A DNA stretch of 64,000 nt, from contig NZ_ALPT02000013.1 in assembly GCF_000292245.2 (NCBI RefSeq), forward strand, positions 1 to 64,000, read 5' to 3'. Source of the stretch: Alkalihalobacillus alcalophilus ATCC 27647 = CGMCC 1.3604 (GTDB lineage Bacteria > Bacillota > Bacilli > Bacillales > Bacillaceae_D). Within the stretch, counting starts at the first letter, position 1. The number at the start of each line of letters is the position of its first letter. A program made the position numbers and the translations under genes. Under the pieces are notes generated by a model. That model had not been told where the DNA came from. It was given only the letters and a program-made list of their open reading frames with translations, and made no database searches. Below, piece by piece: positions 30,288 through 39,585 of the stretch.

Positions 30288-30373
30288 CAACTCCTCCTAC
30301 CGAATATTCGAGACATTTCTAAAAATCCCATTATTAAACAATAGATGAATCCGAAAATTTCTTATCAATAGCT

Positions 30374-31147
30374 CTATTGATCATGCTGCTGTCTTTTAAA
30401 GGCTTGTTTTAATCTAAAAATGGCTTTGGAATGAATTTGTGATATTCTTGATGTCGATAATTCCATAATTTGACCAATTTCGGTTAACGTAAGCCCCTCA
30501 TAATAAAACAAACTGATAACTAATTGTTCTTTCTCAGTTAATTTTTTAATCAATCGAATTAATTCTTTTTTCTTAAAGTCATCCATTAATGTTTGTTCTG
30601 GAGTTAGGGTCTTCTCATCAACGATCGTCGACATAAATGTATCTGATTTATCTTGCTCCTGTGTAAATTCATCAATTGATAACATATTAGCTGTAAATTG
30701 CTCCATTAATATTTGCGTCACTTCATCAACAGACATCTCTAAATGGGTTGCTACTTCTTCTGCTGTCACATTCCGACCATATAGTTGTTCTAACTTTTCG
30801 GTTGTTGCCTCTACCTTTTTTACCTTTTCACGCATCGATCGTGGTAACCAATCCGCTTTTCGCAAACCATCTAAAATAGCTCCACGAATGCGAAAGGAAG
30901 CATACGTATCAAACTTTAAATCCCGTTCAGGATTAAATTTCTCTAAAGCATCAAACAAACCAAAATGGCCATGGCTATATAAATCATCGCGGTTAACATT
31001 TTTAGGTAATCCGACGGCAATTCGTTGAACATGATACTGAACGAGCGGCAAGTATAATCTGACAAGGTCGTCACAGGCATCTCGGTCTTTATTTTTTAAC
31101 CATTGTTCCCATAGTCTTTTATCGTCCTCTATGATTAATTGAGCCAT
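30374..31147 (-). CDS. sigD: RNA polymerase sigma-D (flagellar sigma-28 type)
   Basis: Directs transcription of flagellin, motor and autolysin genes. The 257-residue protein has region 2 (VQRIAVGLPKNVNRDDLYSHGHFGL and FDTYASFRIRGAILDGLR), region 3, and a region 4 helix-turn-helix (YYEGLTLTEIGQIMELSTSRISQIHSKAI, in part). Length agrees with B. subtilis SigD (254). It is the penultimate functional block of the fla/che operon, 29 bases after cheD; late position limits its expression in B. subtilis, giving bistable motility. Confidence 0.96.
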   Translation of the reverse strand: MAQLIIEDDKRLWEQWLKNKDRDACDDLVRLYLPLVQYHVQRIAVGLPKNVNRDDLYSHGHFGLFDALEKFNPERDLKFDTYASFRIRGAILDGLRKADWLPRSMREKVKKVEATTEKLEQLYGRNVTAEEVATHLEMSVDEVTQILMEQFTANMLSIDEFTQEQDKSDTFMSTIVDEKTLTPEQTLMDDFKKKELIRLIKKLTEKEQLVISLFYYEGLTLTEIGQIMELSTSRISQIHSKAIFRLKQAFKRQQHDQ

Positions 31148-31176
31148 TTATCTCTCTCCTTCGTATCATTATCCGT

Positions 31177-31665
31177 TTAAATTTCTTTTGTTCCCGCGTG
31201 CACGGTTCGAATTTGTAATTTTTTTGTTGTTGGGTTAAATTCAATCGTTCTCCCGCTTTTTCCCCCAACATCTTCTGCTTTTATCGGTATCTTATATTCA
31301 GCAAGAGTTCTTTTAACAGCTTCGACATTTCTAGGGCCAATTCGCATCATGTCGACCCCTTGGCTAAAAGTAAACATTTGCGCACCACCAGCAATTTTCG
31401 CGTACAATCGATTTACCTTGGCTCCAAGCTGAACCATTTGTTCAATTAAATCACTAATGGCTGTATCGGCATATTTGGCTCGATTTTGCGAATGACTAGT
31501 AGCTTGTGTCGAATCTGGAAGCATGATATGGGCCATACCAGCTACAAGTGTCCGTTCATCATATAAGACAATCCCTACGCAGGAACCAAGACCTAATGTA
31601 CGAATCGTCTTTGGTGGTTCAACAGTGTTATAGTCGGCCATTCCGACTTTCGTTACATTATTCAT
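31177..31665 (-). CDS. cheD: chemoreceptor glutamine deamidase CheD
   Basis: Deamidates receptor glutamines and, with CheC, tunes CheA activity through CheY-P. The 162-residue protein keeps the catalytic cysteine in LGLGSCVGIVLYD (C29) and the histidine in GMAHIMLP (H46). AGGAG precedes the ATG by nine bases, and the start overlaps the end of cheC. All catalytic residues are present although its signalling partner CheA is not encoded nearby. Confidence 0.95.
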   Translation of the reverse strand: MNNVTKVGMADYNTVEPPKTIRTLGLGSCVGIVLYDERTLVAGMAHIMLPDSTQATSHSQNRAKYADTAISDLIEQMVQLGAKVNRLYAKIAGGAQMFTFSQGVDMMRIGPRNVEAVKRTLAEYKIPIKAEDVGGKSGRTIEFNPTTKKLQIRTVHAGTKEI

Positions 31666-32296
31666 GAATGGACACTCCTAATGAACGAAAAATCACTTCA
31701 AAAGACAATGGATCCGGAATAAAGAAAAATTGACCATTAATTGGCTGTTGTTTATTTTTCACATCGATCATATCGGTTTCTATTAAAATCGCATAATCGG
31801 CAACCTCTGATATCGTCAAGACCCCGTGATGTAAAATTGCTCCTGCCATATCGACACTCACTTGCGGGACTGTTGGCAGCAAACTAAGGTTCGTAAAATC
31901 AGAAAAGGCAGATAAATAAGAGCCAGCAAGGATATTCCCTAATTCATGTAAGGCAGAAATGCCGATTTCTTCAATTTCACTTTCACCTATTAAATGAAAA
32001 GGTTTGTGAATAAGCTTTGTCACAAATCTCTCAGCATCTAATATACTCGTTAAAAAGAACATACTTCCAGATGCATCTCCGCCAAACCTCAAAAAGATCG
32101 CCACGACTTCTGTCTCCGCACCACCTACTGTTTCCGGTAAATCTTGAAAGGAGACAAGGCGTGCAGCAGGAACATTCATTTCAATTTTTGTGTCGATTAG
32201 TTTTGATAATGCGGTGGCAGCATGTGCAGCACCTATATTTCCAACTTCTTTTAAAATATCAAAATGATGAGAACGTAACGAATCTAAAAAGGTCAT
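31658..32296 (-). CDS. cheC: CheY-P phosphatase CheC
   Basis: A 212-residue CheC/FliY/CheX family phosphatase and CheD partner. Both phosphatase centres follow the D/S-x3-E-x2-N pattern: DILKEVGN near residues 13-20 and SALHELGN in the second half, each followed by the expected proline downstream. The start is only 3 bases from the cheB stop, whereas in B. subtilis cheA and cheW lie between the two. Overlaps cheD by 8 bases. Confidence 0.95.
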   Translation of the reverse strand: MTFLDSLRSHHFDILKEVGNIGAAHAATALSKLIDTKIEMNVPAARLVSFQDLPETVGGAETEVVAIFLRFGGDASGSMFFLTSILDAERFVTKLIHKPFHLIGESEIEEIGISALHELGNILAGSYLSAFSDFTNLSLLPTVPQVSVDMAGAILHHGVLTISEVADYAILIETDMIDVKNKQQPINGQFFFIPDPLSFEVIFRSLGVSIHE

Positions 32297-32299
32297 CTT

Positions 32300-33373
32300 T
32301 TAAACTCCTTTTCTTCTAACAAAATGAATAATTTCATCTGACATACACTCTAAATCTATGACTTTATCAATAAGCTTCGATTTAATAGCGACTTTCGGCA
32401 TTCCAAACACAACACATGTTTTTTCTGACTCTGCTAAGGCATAAACAGAATGACGCTTTTTCAATCCATAAAGTCCGTCTGTACCATCTGCTCCCATCCC
32501 CGTTAAAATAATCGCTAGAACTTGTAATTCATCTATTTTCGCGACCGAATGAAACAAACAATCAACAGCTGGCCTTAACCCTCGAATCGGGTCTTCTTTA
32601 GTTAAATGAGCACATAACTCTCCATTTATTCTTTTTACTTCTAAATGGGAGTCACCTGGAGCTATATAAGCGACCCCACCCTGTAGTTTCTCTCCTGGTT
32701 CTGCTTCTTTAACCTCGATCTCTGATAAAGAATTTAAACGGTTTGCTAAAGATTTTGTAAATCCTGCCGGCATATGCTGGACAACAAGAATTGGGTACGG
32801 ATAGTCTTTTGGAAGAGCTGGAAGTACTTGCTTTAAGGCCTTTGGTCCACCTGTTGATGTTCCAATTAATACTAATTTTTTTACAAGTTCACTGCCCAAA
32901 GAATAGGTGACTTGTTTGGGTCTTACTTTTGGCACATCAATAGCGGGTGCTCTTAAGTTCCTTACCTTTGCCGCACACTTTACTTTCTCTCTAAGTTCAG
33001 CTTCAATCTTTTTTAAATCTAATGAAATAGGTCCAGATGTTTTGGCAACAAAATCGACGGCCCCATACTCCACCGCAAGCAACGTATTTTCGGCACCTTC
33101 ACTCGTTGTACTACTTAACATAATAATCGGACAAGGGTTCGTTCTCATGATCTGCTTTAATGTTTCAAGCCCGTTCATAACAGGCATTTCCACATCAAGT
33201 GTCATCACATCTGGTTTCAATTGTTCTCTTTTTGAAAGAGCCTCATGTCCATTTCTAGCTGTACCAATTACGTTTATTTGCGGATCCGTATTTAACATTT
33301 CGCTAATGAGCCTTCTCATAAAAGCGGAATCATCAACGACTAGAACGTTAATTTTCCGATTCAATTGCACCAC
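32300..33373 (-). CDS. cheB: chemotaxis response regulator protein-glutamate methylesterase CheB
   Basis: Removes methyl groups from receptors when phosphorylated. The 357-residue protein has an N-terminal receiver domain (phosphoacceptor D60 in MTLDVEMP) and a C-terminal esterase with the catalytic triad Ser in GTSTGG (S173), His in VVQHMP (H200) and Asp in GMGADG (D296). The GTG start is poorly defined: GTG-GTG codons follow AGGA closely, and a TTG three codons in is possible. The regulator is intact although CheA, its phosphodonor, is not encoded next to it. Confidence 0.95.
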   Translation of the reverse strand: MVQLNRKINVLVVDDSAFMRRLISEMLNTDPQINVIGTARNGHEALSKREQLKPDVMTLDVEMPVMNGLETLKQIMRTNPCPIIMLSSTTSEGAENTLLAVEYGAVDFVAKTSGPISLDLKKIEAELREKVKCAAKVRNLRAPAIDVPKVRPKQVTYSLGSELVKKLVLIGTSTGGPKALKQVLPALPKDYPYPILVVQHMPAGFTKSLANRLNSLSEIEVKEAEPGEKLQGGVAYIAPGDSHLEVKRINGELCAHLTKEDPIRGLRPAVDCLFHSVAKIDELQVLAIILTGMGADGTDGLYGLKKRHSVYALAESEKTCVVFGMPKVAIKSKLIDKVIDLECMSDEIIHFVRRKGV

Positions 33374-33388
33374 TTCCTACATGTCTTT

Positions 33389-34243
33389 TTATTTTGCGAT
33401 AAACCACGATTGAATTTTTTGGACAAATCCAACCGATTTTACGGTTGATTTACCTCTCCCCAAATAAGTAGCGACAATTTTTTTTAGTGATTTACTAACC
33501 TTTGACTTTTGATCATATATGATAAAGGGAGTTTGCGCTTTAACGGCTTTACTCACCTGTGGATCATTTGGTAAGTAGCCAAGCATTTCAATTTCTTTGT
33601 TGAGAAATCGTTTCGCTACTTGCTGCAAGTTAAAGGCCGTTTGTTTCCCTTCTTTGTCAGAATCTACTTTATTAACTAAGAGATAAAGTGGTTTCTGTTC
33701 GTCTTTTGCTGTCAAATATTTAATCATCGAATACGCATCAGTGACAGCAGTGGGCTCTGGCGTTGTCACAACAAACACTTCATCAGCTGCTAAAATAAAC
33801 CCAAAAGTCTCTTCGGTCAATCCCGCTCCTAAATCCAATATAATATAATCATTTGTTAAGCTTAACTCTGTTAACTGTTCACTGAATTTCTGTAGCTTTA
33901 TTTCATTTAATTTCACTAGTTCTGATAGTCCCGTTCCGCCTGCTATAAAGTTTAGGTGACCTGGTCCTGCTTCTTTAATATCCGAAATTAATAAATCTCT
34001 CTCTAACATATCAACAATGCTATATTTAGCCGGCTTCCCAAGTAAAATTTCTAAATTACCCATTCCGATATCTAAATCAATCACGGTTACTTTTAATTGT
34101 TGCTGAATGAGCGAAAGAGCAAAATTTAAGGATACATTCGACTTCCCAACACCACCTTTTCCACTTATAACAGCTATCACTTTTGCATGTGACATTTGAG
34201 ATTGTTGGACCATCATTCTTAATTTTTCGGCTTGATCAGTCAT
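33389..34243 (-). CDS. flhG: FlhG (YlxH), MinD-like ATPase for flagellar number/placement
   Basis: A 284-residue deviant-Walker ATPase with VISGKGGVGKSNVSLNFA (P-loop near residues 27-36), DLDIGMGNLEILLG and DLGAGLT. An N-terminal stretch before the P-loop carries the conserved DQAEKLR motif by which FlhG stimulates the FlhF GTPase. A C-terminal amphipathic segment probably forms the membrane-targeting sequence. The start overlaps the flhF stop by 8 bases. Confidence 0.95.
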   Translation of the reverse strand: MTDQAEKLRMMVQQSQMSHAKVIAVISGKGGVGKSNVSLNFALSLIQQQLKVTVIDLDIGMGNLEILLGKPAKYSIVDMLERDLLISDIKEAGPGHLNFIAGGTGLSELVKLNEIKLQKFSEQLTELSLTNDYIILDLGAGLTEETFGFILAADEVFVVTTPEPTAVTDAYSMIKYLTAKDEQKPLYLLVNKVDSDKEGKQTAFNLQQVAKRFLNKEIEMLGYLPNDPQVSKAVKAQTPFIIYDQKSKVSKSLKKIVATYLGRGKSTVKSVGFVQKIQSWFIAK

Positions 34244-35380
34244 GCTTGGAACCTCTTAATACTTGTTCAACGATAAATGAAGCCGTTGGAGTAAATAAAT
34301 CATCTGGCACATTTTGACCATTGCTTATATAAGCAATGCCAAGCTTTTTCTCAAGTGGAATATTCAATAACGCTCCAAGAGAGGCTGTTTCATCTAATTT
34401 CGTAAAAATAACTTGTTCCATTTGAACTAACGAAAACTGCTCAATGATTTTTTTCATGTCTTCATATTTAGAAGTTAATGAAAGAACAAGACAAGTTGTA
34501 GCTTCAGCTTGAAAGTCGATAACCTTTGATAATTCTTCTACATAAGCTTTATCCGTGAAATTTCGGCCAGCCGAATCGATCATAATTAGATCATACTCTT
34601 TAAATTTTTCTTTTGCTTTTTGTAAATCGTCTACCGTATAAGCAACTTCTAAAGGCAGTTCTAATATTTTCGCATATGTTTTTAATTGTTCAACAGCAGC
34701 AATTCGATACGTATCAGTCGTAATCAAGGCCACTTTTAATTGTTTCTTTAAGGTTGCTTCCGCCGCTAATTTAGCGATCGTTGTCGTTTTCCCAACACCG
34801 GTCGGTCCAACAAGCTGGAGAACTTGTTTATCGAATGATATCGCTTTAATTGGATATGGCTGTAATTCATTTAGTAAGAGCTCTTTTAATTGCTCTCTCC
34901 ACGTTTCATTTTTAGACATGGAGGACGGCTGCTCATCTGTCAACACAAATTGTTCCATCAGCTTTTTCATAAGTCTGTAGCGAATTGCATCTGTCACACC
35001 ATGTCCACCGAGCTCTTTAGACAGCTCATCGATTCCAGCCGGATATTCATTCGCTTGATAACCTGAGGACATCTGCTCAATCATTTCTTTTAGCACACTA
35101 ATCTCCTCGCTAATGGCACTTGTAGTTTCTTTCTTTACCGAGACAATTGCTTGTGTGGCTTCTTGTTTCACTACTGGTGCCTCTATAGAGCGTTTCTTTT
35201 TTTGTGGTGGTTTCGGGTCAATGGCAGCAATAACTTCTAGTTTCTTTTTTGTAAAAAACCTAAAAACCCGCCTGTCTCAACTTCTTTCGAATGTAAGATA
35301 ACCGCATCATGCCCTAATTCCGCTTGTATTTGGGCCCTTGCTTCGGCCATTGATGTGACCATGTATTTTTTTACTTTCAT
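34236..35380 (-). pseudogene. flhF: flhF, SRP-type GTPase for flagellar placement, read in two frames (apparent one-base frameshift)
   Basis: FlhF is an SRP-family GTPase ([27 protein letters not shown]) that marks flagellar position. The ATG at 35380 overlaps the flhA stop as ATGA and opens MKVKKYMVTSMAEA like relatives, but runs into TAG at 35237-35239 after 47 codons. The remaining protein (KLEVIAAIDPKPP... then the GTPase) is in another frame, open from before 35171 to 34236. One extra base in the homopolymers at 35245-35258 (T6 or A6 on the minus strand) restores about 381 residues (366 in B. subtilis). A read error is the simplest cause; a GTG restart at 35171 would give an N-terminally truncated protein. 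Confidence 0.88.
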
Positions 35381-37416
35381 GACGGGTTCACCACTCCTAC
35401 ACTTTGTACTTCAACATTTGCTTCTAATTCATTATAAGAAAGAACCGGAATTTGCGGTAAATACCGTTCAAATAACTGTCTTACATACATACGAACAGCT
35501 GGTGAACATAAGATAACTGGCATCTGTCCCATTTGTGAAAGCCTTTCTGTTTCTTCTGCCGCTGCTTGTAGAATCATTTGAGAATCATTCGGATCCATTG
35601 AGACAAAATTGCCATGCTCGGTTTGCTGAATCGCATCGGCTATTTTCTTCTCTACGACACCACTTAAAGTTATTACATATAATGGTTCACCTGGGGTCGT
35701 CATTTGTTTCGTAATCTGCCTTGATAATGACTGCCTTACATATTCAGTAATTAAGCCCATATCTTTTGTCATTGGACCATAGTCAGCTAATGTTTCAAAG
35801 ATAACAGGTAAATTTCGAATCGATATATTTTCTTTCAGTAAGTTCTTTAATACTTTTTGAATTTCACCAATTGATAAATGATTTGGAGTAATTTCCTCAA
35901 CAAGGGCTGGATATGACTCTTTTAAATGATCAACTAGTTGCTTTGTTTCTTGACGTCCTAACAATTCAAAAGCATGACGTTTAATAATTTCCGTCAAATG
36001 AGTTGAAACGACCGAAGGAGGATCAACAACCGTATAGCCTGATAATTCAGCCTGCTCCTTCATTTCTTCACTAATCCAAATAGCCGGTAAACCAAAAGCG
36101 GGCTCAATCGTTTCAATCCCAACAATCGATTCATCATCAACACCTGGGCTCATCGCCATATAGTGATCAAGTAATAGCTCCCCTTTGGAGATTTCATTTC
36201 CTTTGATTTTGATGACATATTCATTTGGTTGGAGTTGGATATTATCGCGAATTCGTATGACAGGAACAACCATTCCAAGCTCTAGAGCAAGCTGACGGCG
36301 TATCATTACGACCCGATCTAACATATCCCCCCCTTGATTCGTATCAGCTAAAGGAATTAGACCATAACCAAATTCAAATTCAATCGGTTCTATTTGTAAC
36401 AAACTCACCACACTTTCTGGTGATTTTATATCCTCTTCTGGCTCTGCTTCATCTGCCGCAGCTGTTTCTTCATGAAGTGTTTTCTTCTCTATTCGCGTTA
36501 ATTGAAAAGCACCACCTGCAATCATTGCAGCGACTGTAAAGGTAATAAATTTATCAATTGGTGTAATAACTCCCAATAAAAAGATCGTGATAGCCGCAAC
36601 ATAGAGCATTTTGGGATAAGCAAAAAGTTGAGAAGTAATATCATCGCCTAAAGAACCGCTAGATGCCGCACGCGTCACAATTATACCGGTCGCAGTAGAG
36701 ATTAGTAAGGCAGGAATTTGTGTAACAAGCCCATCACCAATCGTTAGAACCGTATACGTTTGAGCGGCTGTACCAAGATCCATGCCCATTTGCATCATCC
36801 CAATAATTAAACCAAAAATCATCGAGATAAAAACGATCACGATACTAGCAATGGCATCCCCTTTCACAAATTTACTCGCACCATCCATCGCCCCGTAAAA
36901 ATCCGCTTCTTTCTCAATACGTTCACGACGAGCTTTAGCCTCTTGGTCGGAAATAAGACCCGCATTTAAATCTGCATCGATACTCATTTGTTTTCCTGGC
37001 ATCGCATCTAAAGTGAAACGAGCTCCTACTTCCGAAACCCTTTCGGCCCCTTTTGTAATAACAATAAATTGAATCAAAACTAAAACCATAAATACAACAA
37101 ACCCAACGAGGGTATTTCCACCAACAACATAATTCCCGAACGTATCAATAACATTTCCGGCATCCGCCTTTGATAAAATCGAACGAATCGTCGAGACACT
37201 TAAGCCGATTCGAAACAAAGTAACAAGTAATAGCAAGGTCGGAAAAATCGAGAACTGCAAAGAGTCCTTAGTACTCATCGCTACTAAAATAATGATAAGG
37301 GAGAGAGAAATATTTAAAATAATTAAAAAGTCAATAAGCCCTGTTGGGAGCGGAATAATTAACATAATGACAATAAAAATAACACCAATTAGTACAGATA
37401 ATTCTTTTAGTTTCAA
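35377..37416 (-). CDS. flhA: flagellar type III export protein FlhA
   Basis: The export-gate ring protein, 679 residues. Eight membrane segments occupy about residues 5-320, including the conserved FHIPEP-loop (GKQMSIDADLNAGLI, near 150-165) and a proton-channel region, followed by a cytoplasmic domain that docks chaperone-substrate complexes. Start is TTG at 37416 with GGGAG seven bases upstream. It is 11 bases after flhB, and its TGA overlaps the flhF ATG. Confidence 0.97.
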   Translation of the reverse strand: MKLKELSVLIGVIFIVIMLIIPLPTGLIDFLIILNISLSLIIILVAMSTKDSLQFSIFPTLLLLVTLFRIGLSVSTIRSILSKADAGNVIDTFGNYVVGGNTLVGFVVFMVLVLIQFIVITKGAERVSEVGARFTLDAMPGKQMSIDADLNAGLISDQEAKARRERIEKEADFYGAMDGASKFVKGDAIASIVIVFISMIFGLIIGMMQMGMDLGTAAQTYTVLTIGDGLVTQIPALLISTATGIIVTRAASSGSLGDDITSQLFAYPKMLYVAAITIFLLGVITPIDKFITFTVAAMIAGGAFQLTRIEKKTLHEETAAADEAEPEEDIKSPESVVSLLQIEPIEFEFGYGLIPLADTNQGGDMLDRVVMIRRQLALELGMVVPVIRIRDNIQLQPNEYVIKIKGNEISKGELLLDHYMAMSPGVDDESIVGIETIEPAFGLPAIWISEEMKEQAELSGYTVVDPPSVVSTHLTEIIKRHAFELLGRQETKQLVDHLKESYPALVEEITPNHLSIGEIQKVLKNLLKENISIRNLPVIFETLADYGPMTKDMGLITEYVRQSLSRQITKQMTTPGEPLYVITLSGVVEKKIADAIQQTEHGNFVSMDPNDSQMILQAAAEETERLSQMGQMPVILCSPAVRMYVRQLFERYLPQIPVLSYNELEANVEVQSVGVVNPS

Positions 37417-37427
37417 AACACGTCTCC

Positions 37428-38522
37428 CTACTTTCCAACCTGTTTATTTTTTAAGCGATAAACATAGGCTAATACTTCGGCAATGGCTTTAAATAAATCT
37501 TCAGGAACTTGGTCCCCAATTTCAGCTTGGCTATACAAAGCTCTTGCTAATGGTTTATTTTCAACTAAAGTGACTTCATGATCACTCGCAATGCTCTTGA
37601 TTTTTTGAGCAACATAATCGACCCCTTTAGCGACGACAATCGGCGCATCGGAAATGGTTTCATCATATTTTAACGCAACAGCAAAATGCGTTGGGTTTGT
37701 AATAACAACGTCTGCTTTTGGTACTTCTTGCATCATTCTTTGCATCGCCATTTCCATCTGCTTCTGCTTTCGTTTAGACTTAATTCTCGGATCGCCTTCC
37801 ATATTTTTATGCTCATCCTTAATATCCTTTTTCGACATTCGCATTTGTTTTTCTGTATCGTAACGTTGATACAAATAATCAGGAACCGACAAAAGCAATA
37901 AAAGCACAGCAACCGCCATTCCCATCTGAGCGGTTAAATTGGCGATTAAATAAAAGCCATTATCAACCGATTTTTGTGACAATAACATCACTTCATCTAG
38001 GTTAAACCAAATCATCAAAAAAACGATAAGGCCAACAAAACCAATTTTCAATAAAGATTTACTTAATTCCACTAAGGCACGTACTGAAAAGATACGCTTT
38101 GCTCCTTTTATTGGATCAATTTTAGTTAAATTGAACTTTAAGGGCTCTGTCGTAAACATTACTCCTACTTGAATAAAGCTAGCAAAAACGCCCGCAACGA
38201 GTGCCATTAACATAATCGGTAATAAAACAACCGCCACTTGAAAAATGATCTCTAAGAACATAACCTCTAAATTTTTAGCTGTGAGGTCCATTAACAAATA
38301 CGTTTGGAAATTTTGCCTAAAGAAATCATACATAGCTTGCCCAAGCATACTGCCACCAAATAACCAAAGGAAAAGAAACACAGCAAGCAGAATAAAAGCC
38401 GTATTTACATCCGTACTTTTGGCCACTTGACCTTTTCTTCTAGAGTCTTGACGTTTTTTTGGGGTAGCTTTTTCTGTCTTCTCTTCCGCAAAATATTGAA
38501 GGTTTATTTTTACATAGAACAA
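37428..38522 (-). CDS. flhB: flagellar type III export switch protein FlhB
   Basis: Substrate-specificity switch of the export gate, 364 residues: N-terminal LQYFAEEKTEKATPKKRQDSR, four membrane helices (about 40-215), and a cytoplasmic domain with the autocleavage motif NPTH at residues 276-279. The start is TTG at 38522 with AGGAGG eight bases upstream. It lies 2 bases after the fliR stop. Length as in B. subtilis (360). Confidence 0.96.
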   Translation of the reverse strand: MFYVKINLQYFAEEKTEKATPKKRQDSRRKGQVAKSTDVNTAFILLAVFLFLWLFGGSMLGQAMYDFFRQNFQTYLLMDLTAKNLEVMFLEIIFQVAVVLLPIMLMALVAGVFASFIQVGVMFTTEPLKFNLTKIDPIKGAKRIFSVRALVELSKSLLKIGFVGLIVFLMIWFNLDEVMLLSQKSVDNGFYLIANLTAQMGMAVAVLLLLLSVPDYLYQRYDTEKQMRMSKKDIKDEHKNMEGDPRIKSKRKQKQMEMAMQRMMQEVPKADVVITNPTHFAVALKYDETISDAPIVVAKGVDYVAQKIKSIASDHEVTLVENKPLARALYSQAEIGDQVPEDLFKAIAEVLAYVYRLKNKQVGK

Positions 38523-38524
38523 CC

Positions 38525-39301
38525 TTATCCCCCTCCTAGCATTTGCATCAGAGTTCTCATCGTGACAATAATTTCATTCATTAGTGCTTGTACTCCCATA
38601 AAGAAAACACCCATAAAAACCGTTAATAAAAGTAAACCAACAAGAATCTTTAAAGGCATCCCTACAACAAAGACATTCATTTGTGGAACCGTTCTAGATA
38701 CCATCCCTAAAGCAACATCGACTAAAAAGAGCGAGCCCACAATTGGTAAAGCCATTTGAAAAGCAATCATAAACATCTTCGCAAAACTTTCGGCAACAAA
38801 ATAAACAATCGCTTCATCACCAAACGGTAAAAATACTTGATCAAGTGGAATAAACTGATAACTATAAAAAACGCCATCTAACATTAAATGATGCCCGTTT
38901 ATAAGCAACAAAAATAGAAGCGCAAATGTATATAAATAACTCCCAACTAATGGACTCTGGGCCCCTGTTTGGGGGTCAACGACGTTCGCAATTAAAAAAC
39001 CCATATTCATATCAATAAAACCACCAGCGACTTGAATTGCATACATCATGATCATCGCAATTAAGCCGACCATTAAACCAACCAATACTTCCTTTATAAT
39101 TAAAAGAAAATAAGTGCCATTAATCTCAACAACAGGATTATCAATCGTAAAAATCATCACCCAGGCCAAAAAGGCCGATAAGCCAATCTTATGTGTTACA
39201 GGTATCGTACGATGTCCGTATATCGGCAATATCGCAACAAAAGCCAGCACCCTCATAAAGACTAACAAAAATCCAGGTATTTCATTGATCCATTCCATCA
39301 T
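38525..39301 (-). CDS. fliR: flagellar export gate protein FliR
   Basis: A 258-residue integral membrane protein of the FliPQR export channel, with about six hydrophobic segments and the conserved early segment PGFLLVFMRVLAFVAILPIYG. It overlaps the last base of the fliQ stop. In Bacillus FliR and FlhB are separate proteins, as seen here. Confidence 0.95.
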   Translation of the reverse strand: MMEWINEIPGFLLVFMRVLAFVAILPIYGHRTIPVTHKIGLSAFLAWVMIFTIDNPVVEINGTYFLLIIKEVLVGLMVGLIAMIMMYAIQVAGGFIDMNMGFLIANVVDPQTGAQSPLVGSYLYTFALLFLLLINGHHLMLDGVFYSYQFIPLDQVFLPFGDEAIVYFVAESFAKMFMIAFQMALPIVGSLFLVDVALGMVSRTVPQMNVFVVGMPLKILVGLLLLTVFMGVFFMGVQALMNEIIVTMRTLMQMLGGG

Positions 39302-39570
39302 TAACCTATAAACCGATACAAATTACTAAAAATATCTTGAGCAAAATCTGTTAACAGTGAAAGCATCCAAGGTCCAAAAATAATTAAGGCAAATAATACA
39401 CCAACAATTTTCGGAATAAACGCTAATGTTTGTTCTTGAATTTGCGTAGTAGCTTGAAAAATACTGACGAATAACCCTAAACCTAAGGCAACTAGTAAAA
39501 GGGGGCCGGAAACAAGCAAGACGACCCATACGCCATTTTCAGCTAAACCTATAATAAATTCTTGGCTCAT
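39301..39570 (-). CDS. fliQ: flagellar export gate protein FliQ
   Basis: An 89-residue two-helix membrane protein of the FliPQR channel. The motif QIQEQTLAFIPKI between the helices, and GPWMLSLLTDFA afterwards, are typical. It starts 15 bases downstream of fliP. The ORF is complete and of normal length. Confidence 0.95.
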   Translation of the reverse strand: MSQEFIIGLAENGVWVVLLVSGPLLLVALGLGLFVSIFQATTQIQEQTLAFIPKIVGVLFALIIFGPWMLSLLTDFAQDIFSNLYRFIG

Positions 39571-39585
39571 GAGAGCACCTTCCTT

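Noticed and set aside
32907..33413. Plus-strand ORF of 168 codons
   Set aside because: Antisense shadow of cheB with low-complexity hydrophobic product.
34236..35171. flhF starting at the GTG at 35171 as a normal short gene
   Set aside because: The conserved N-terminal domain is encoded upstream in another frame with the proper ATGA overlap to flhA.
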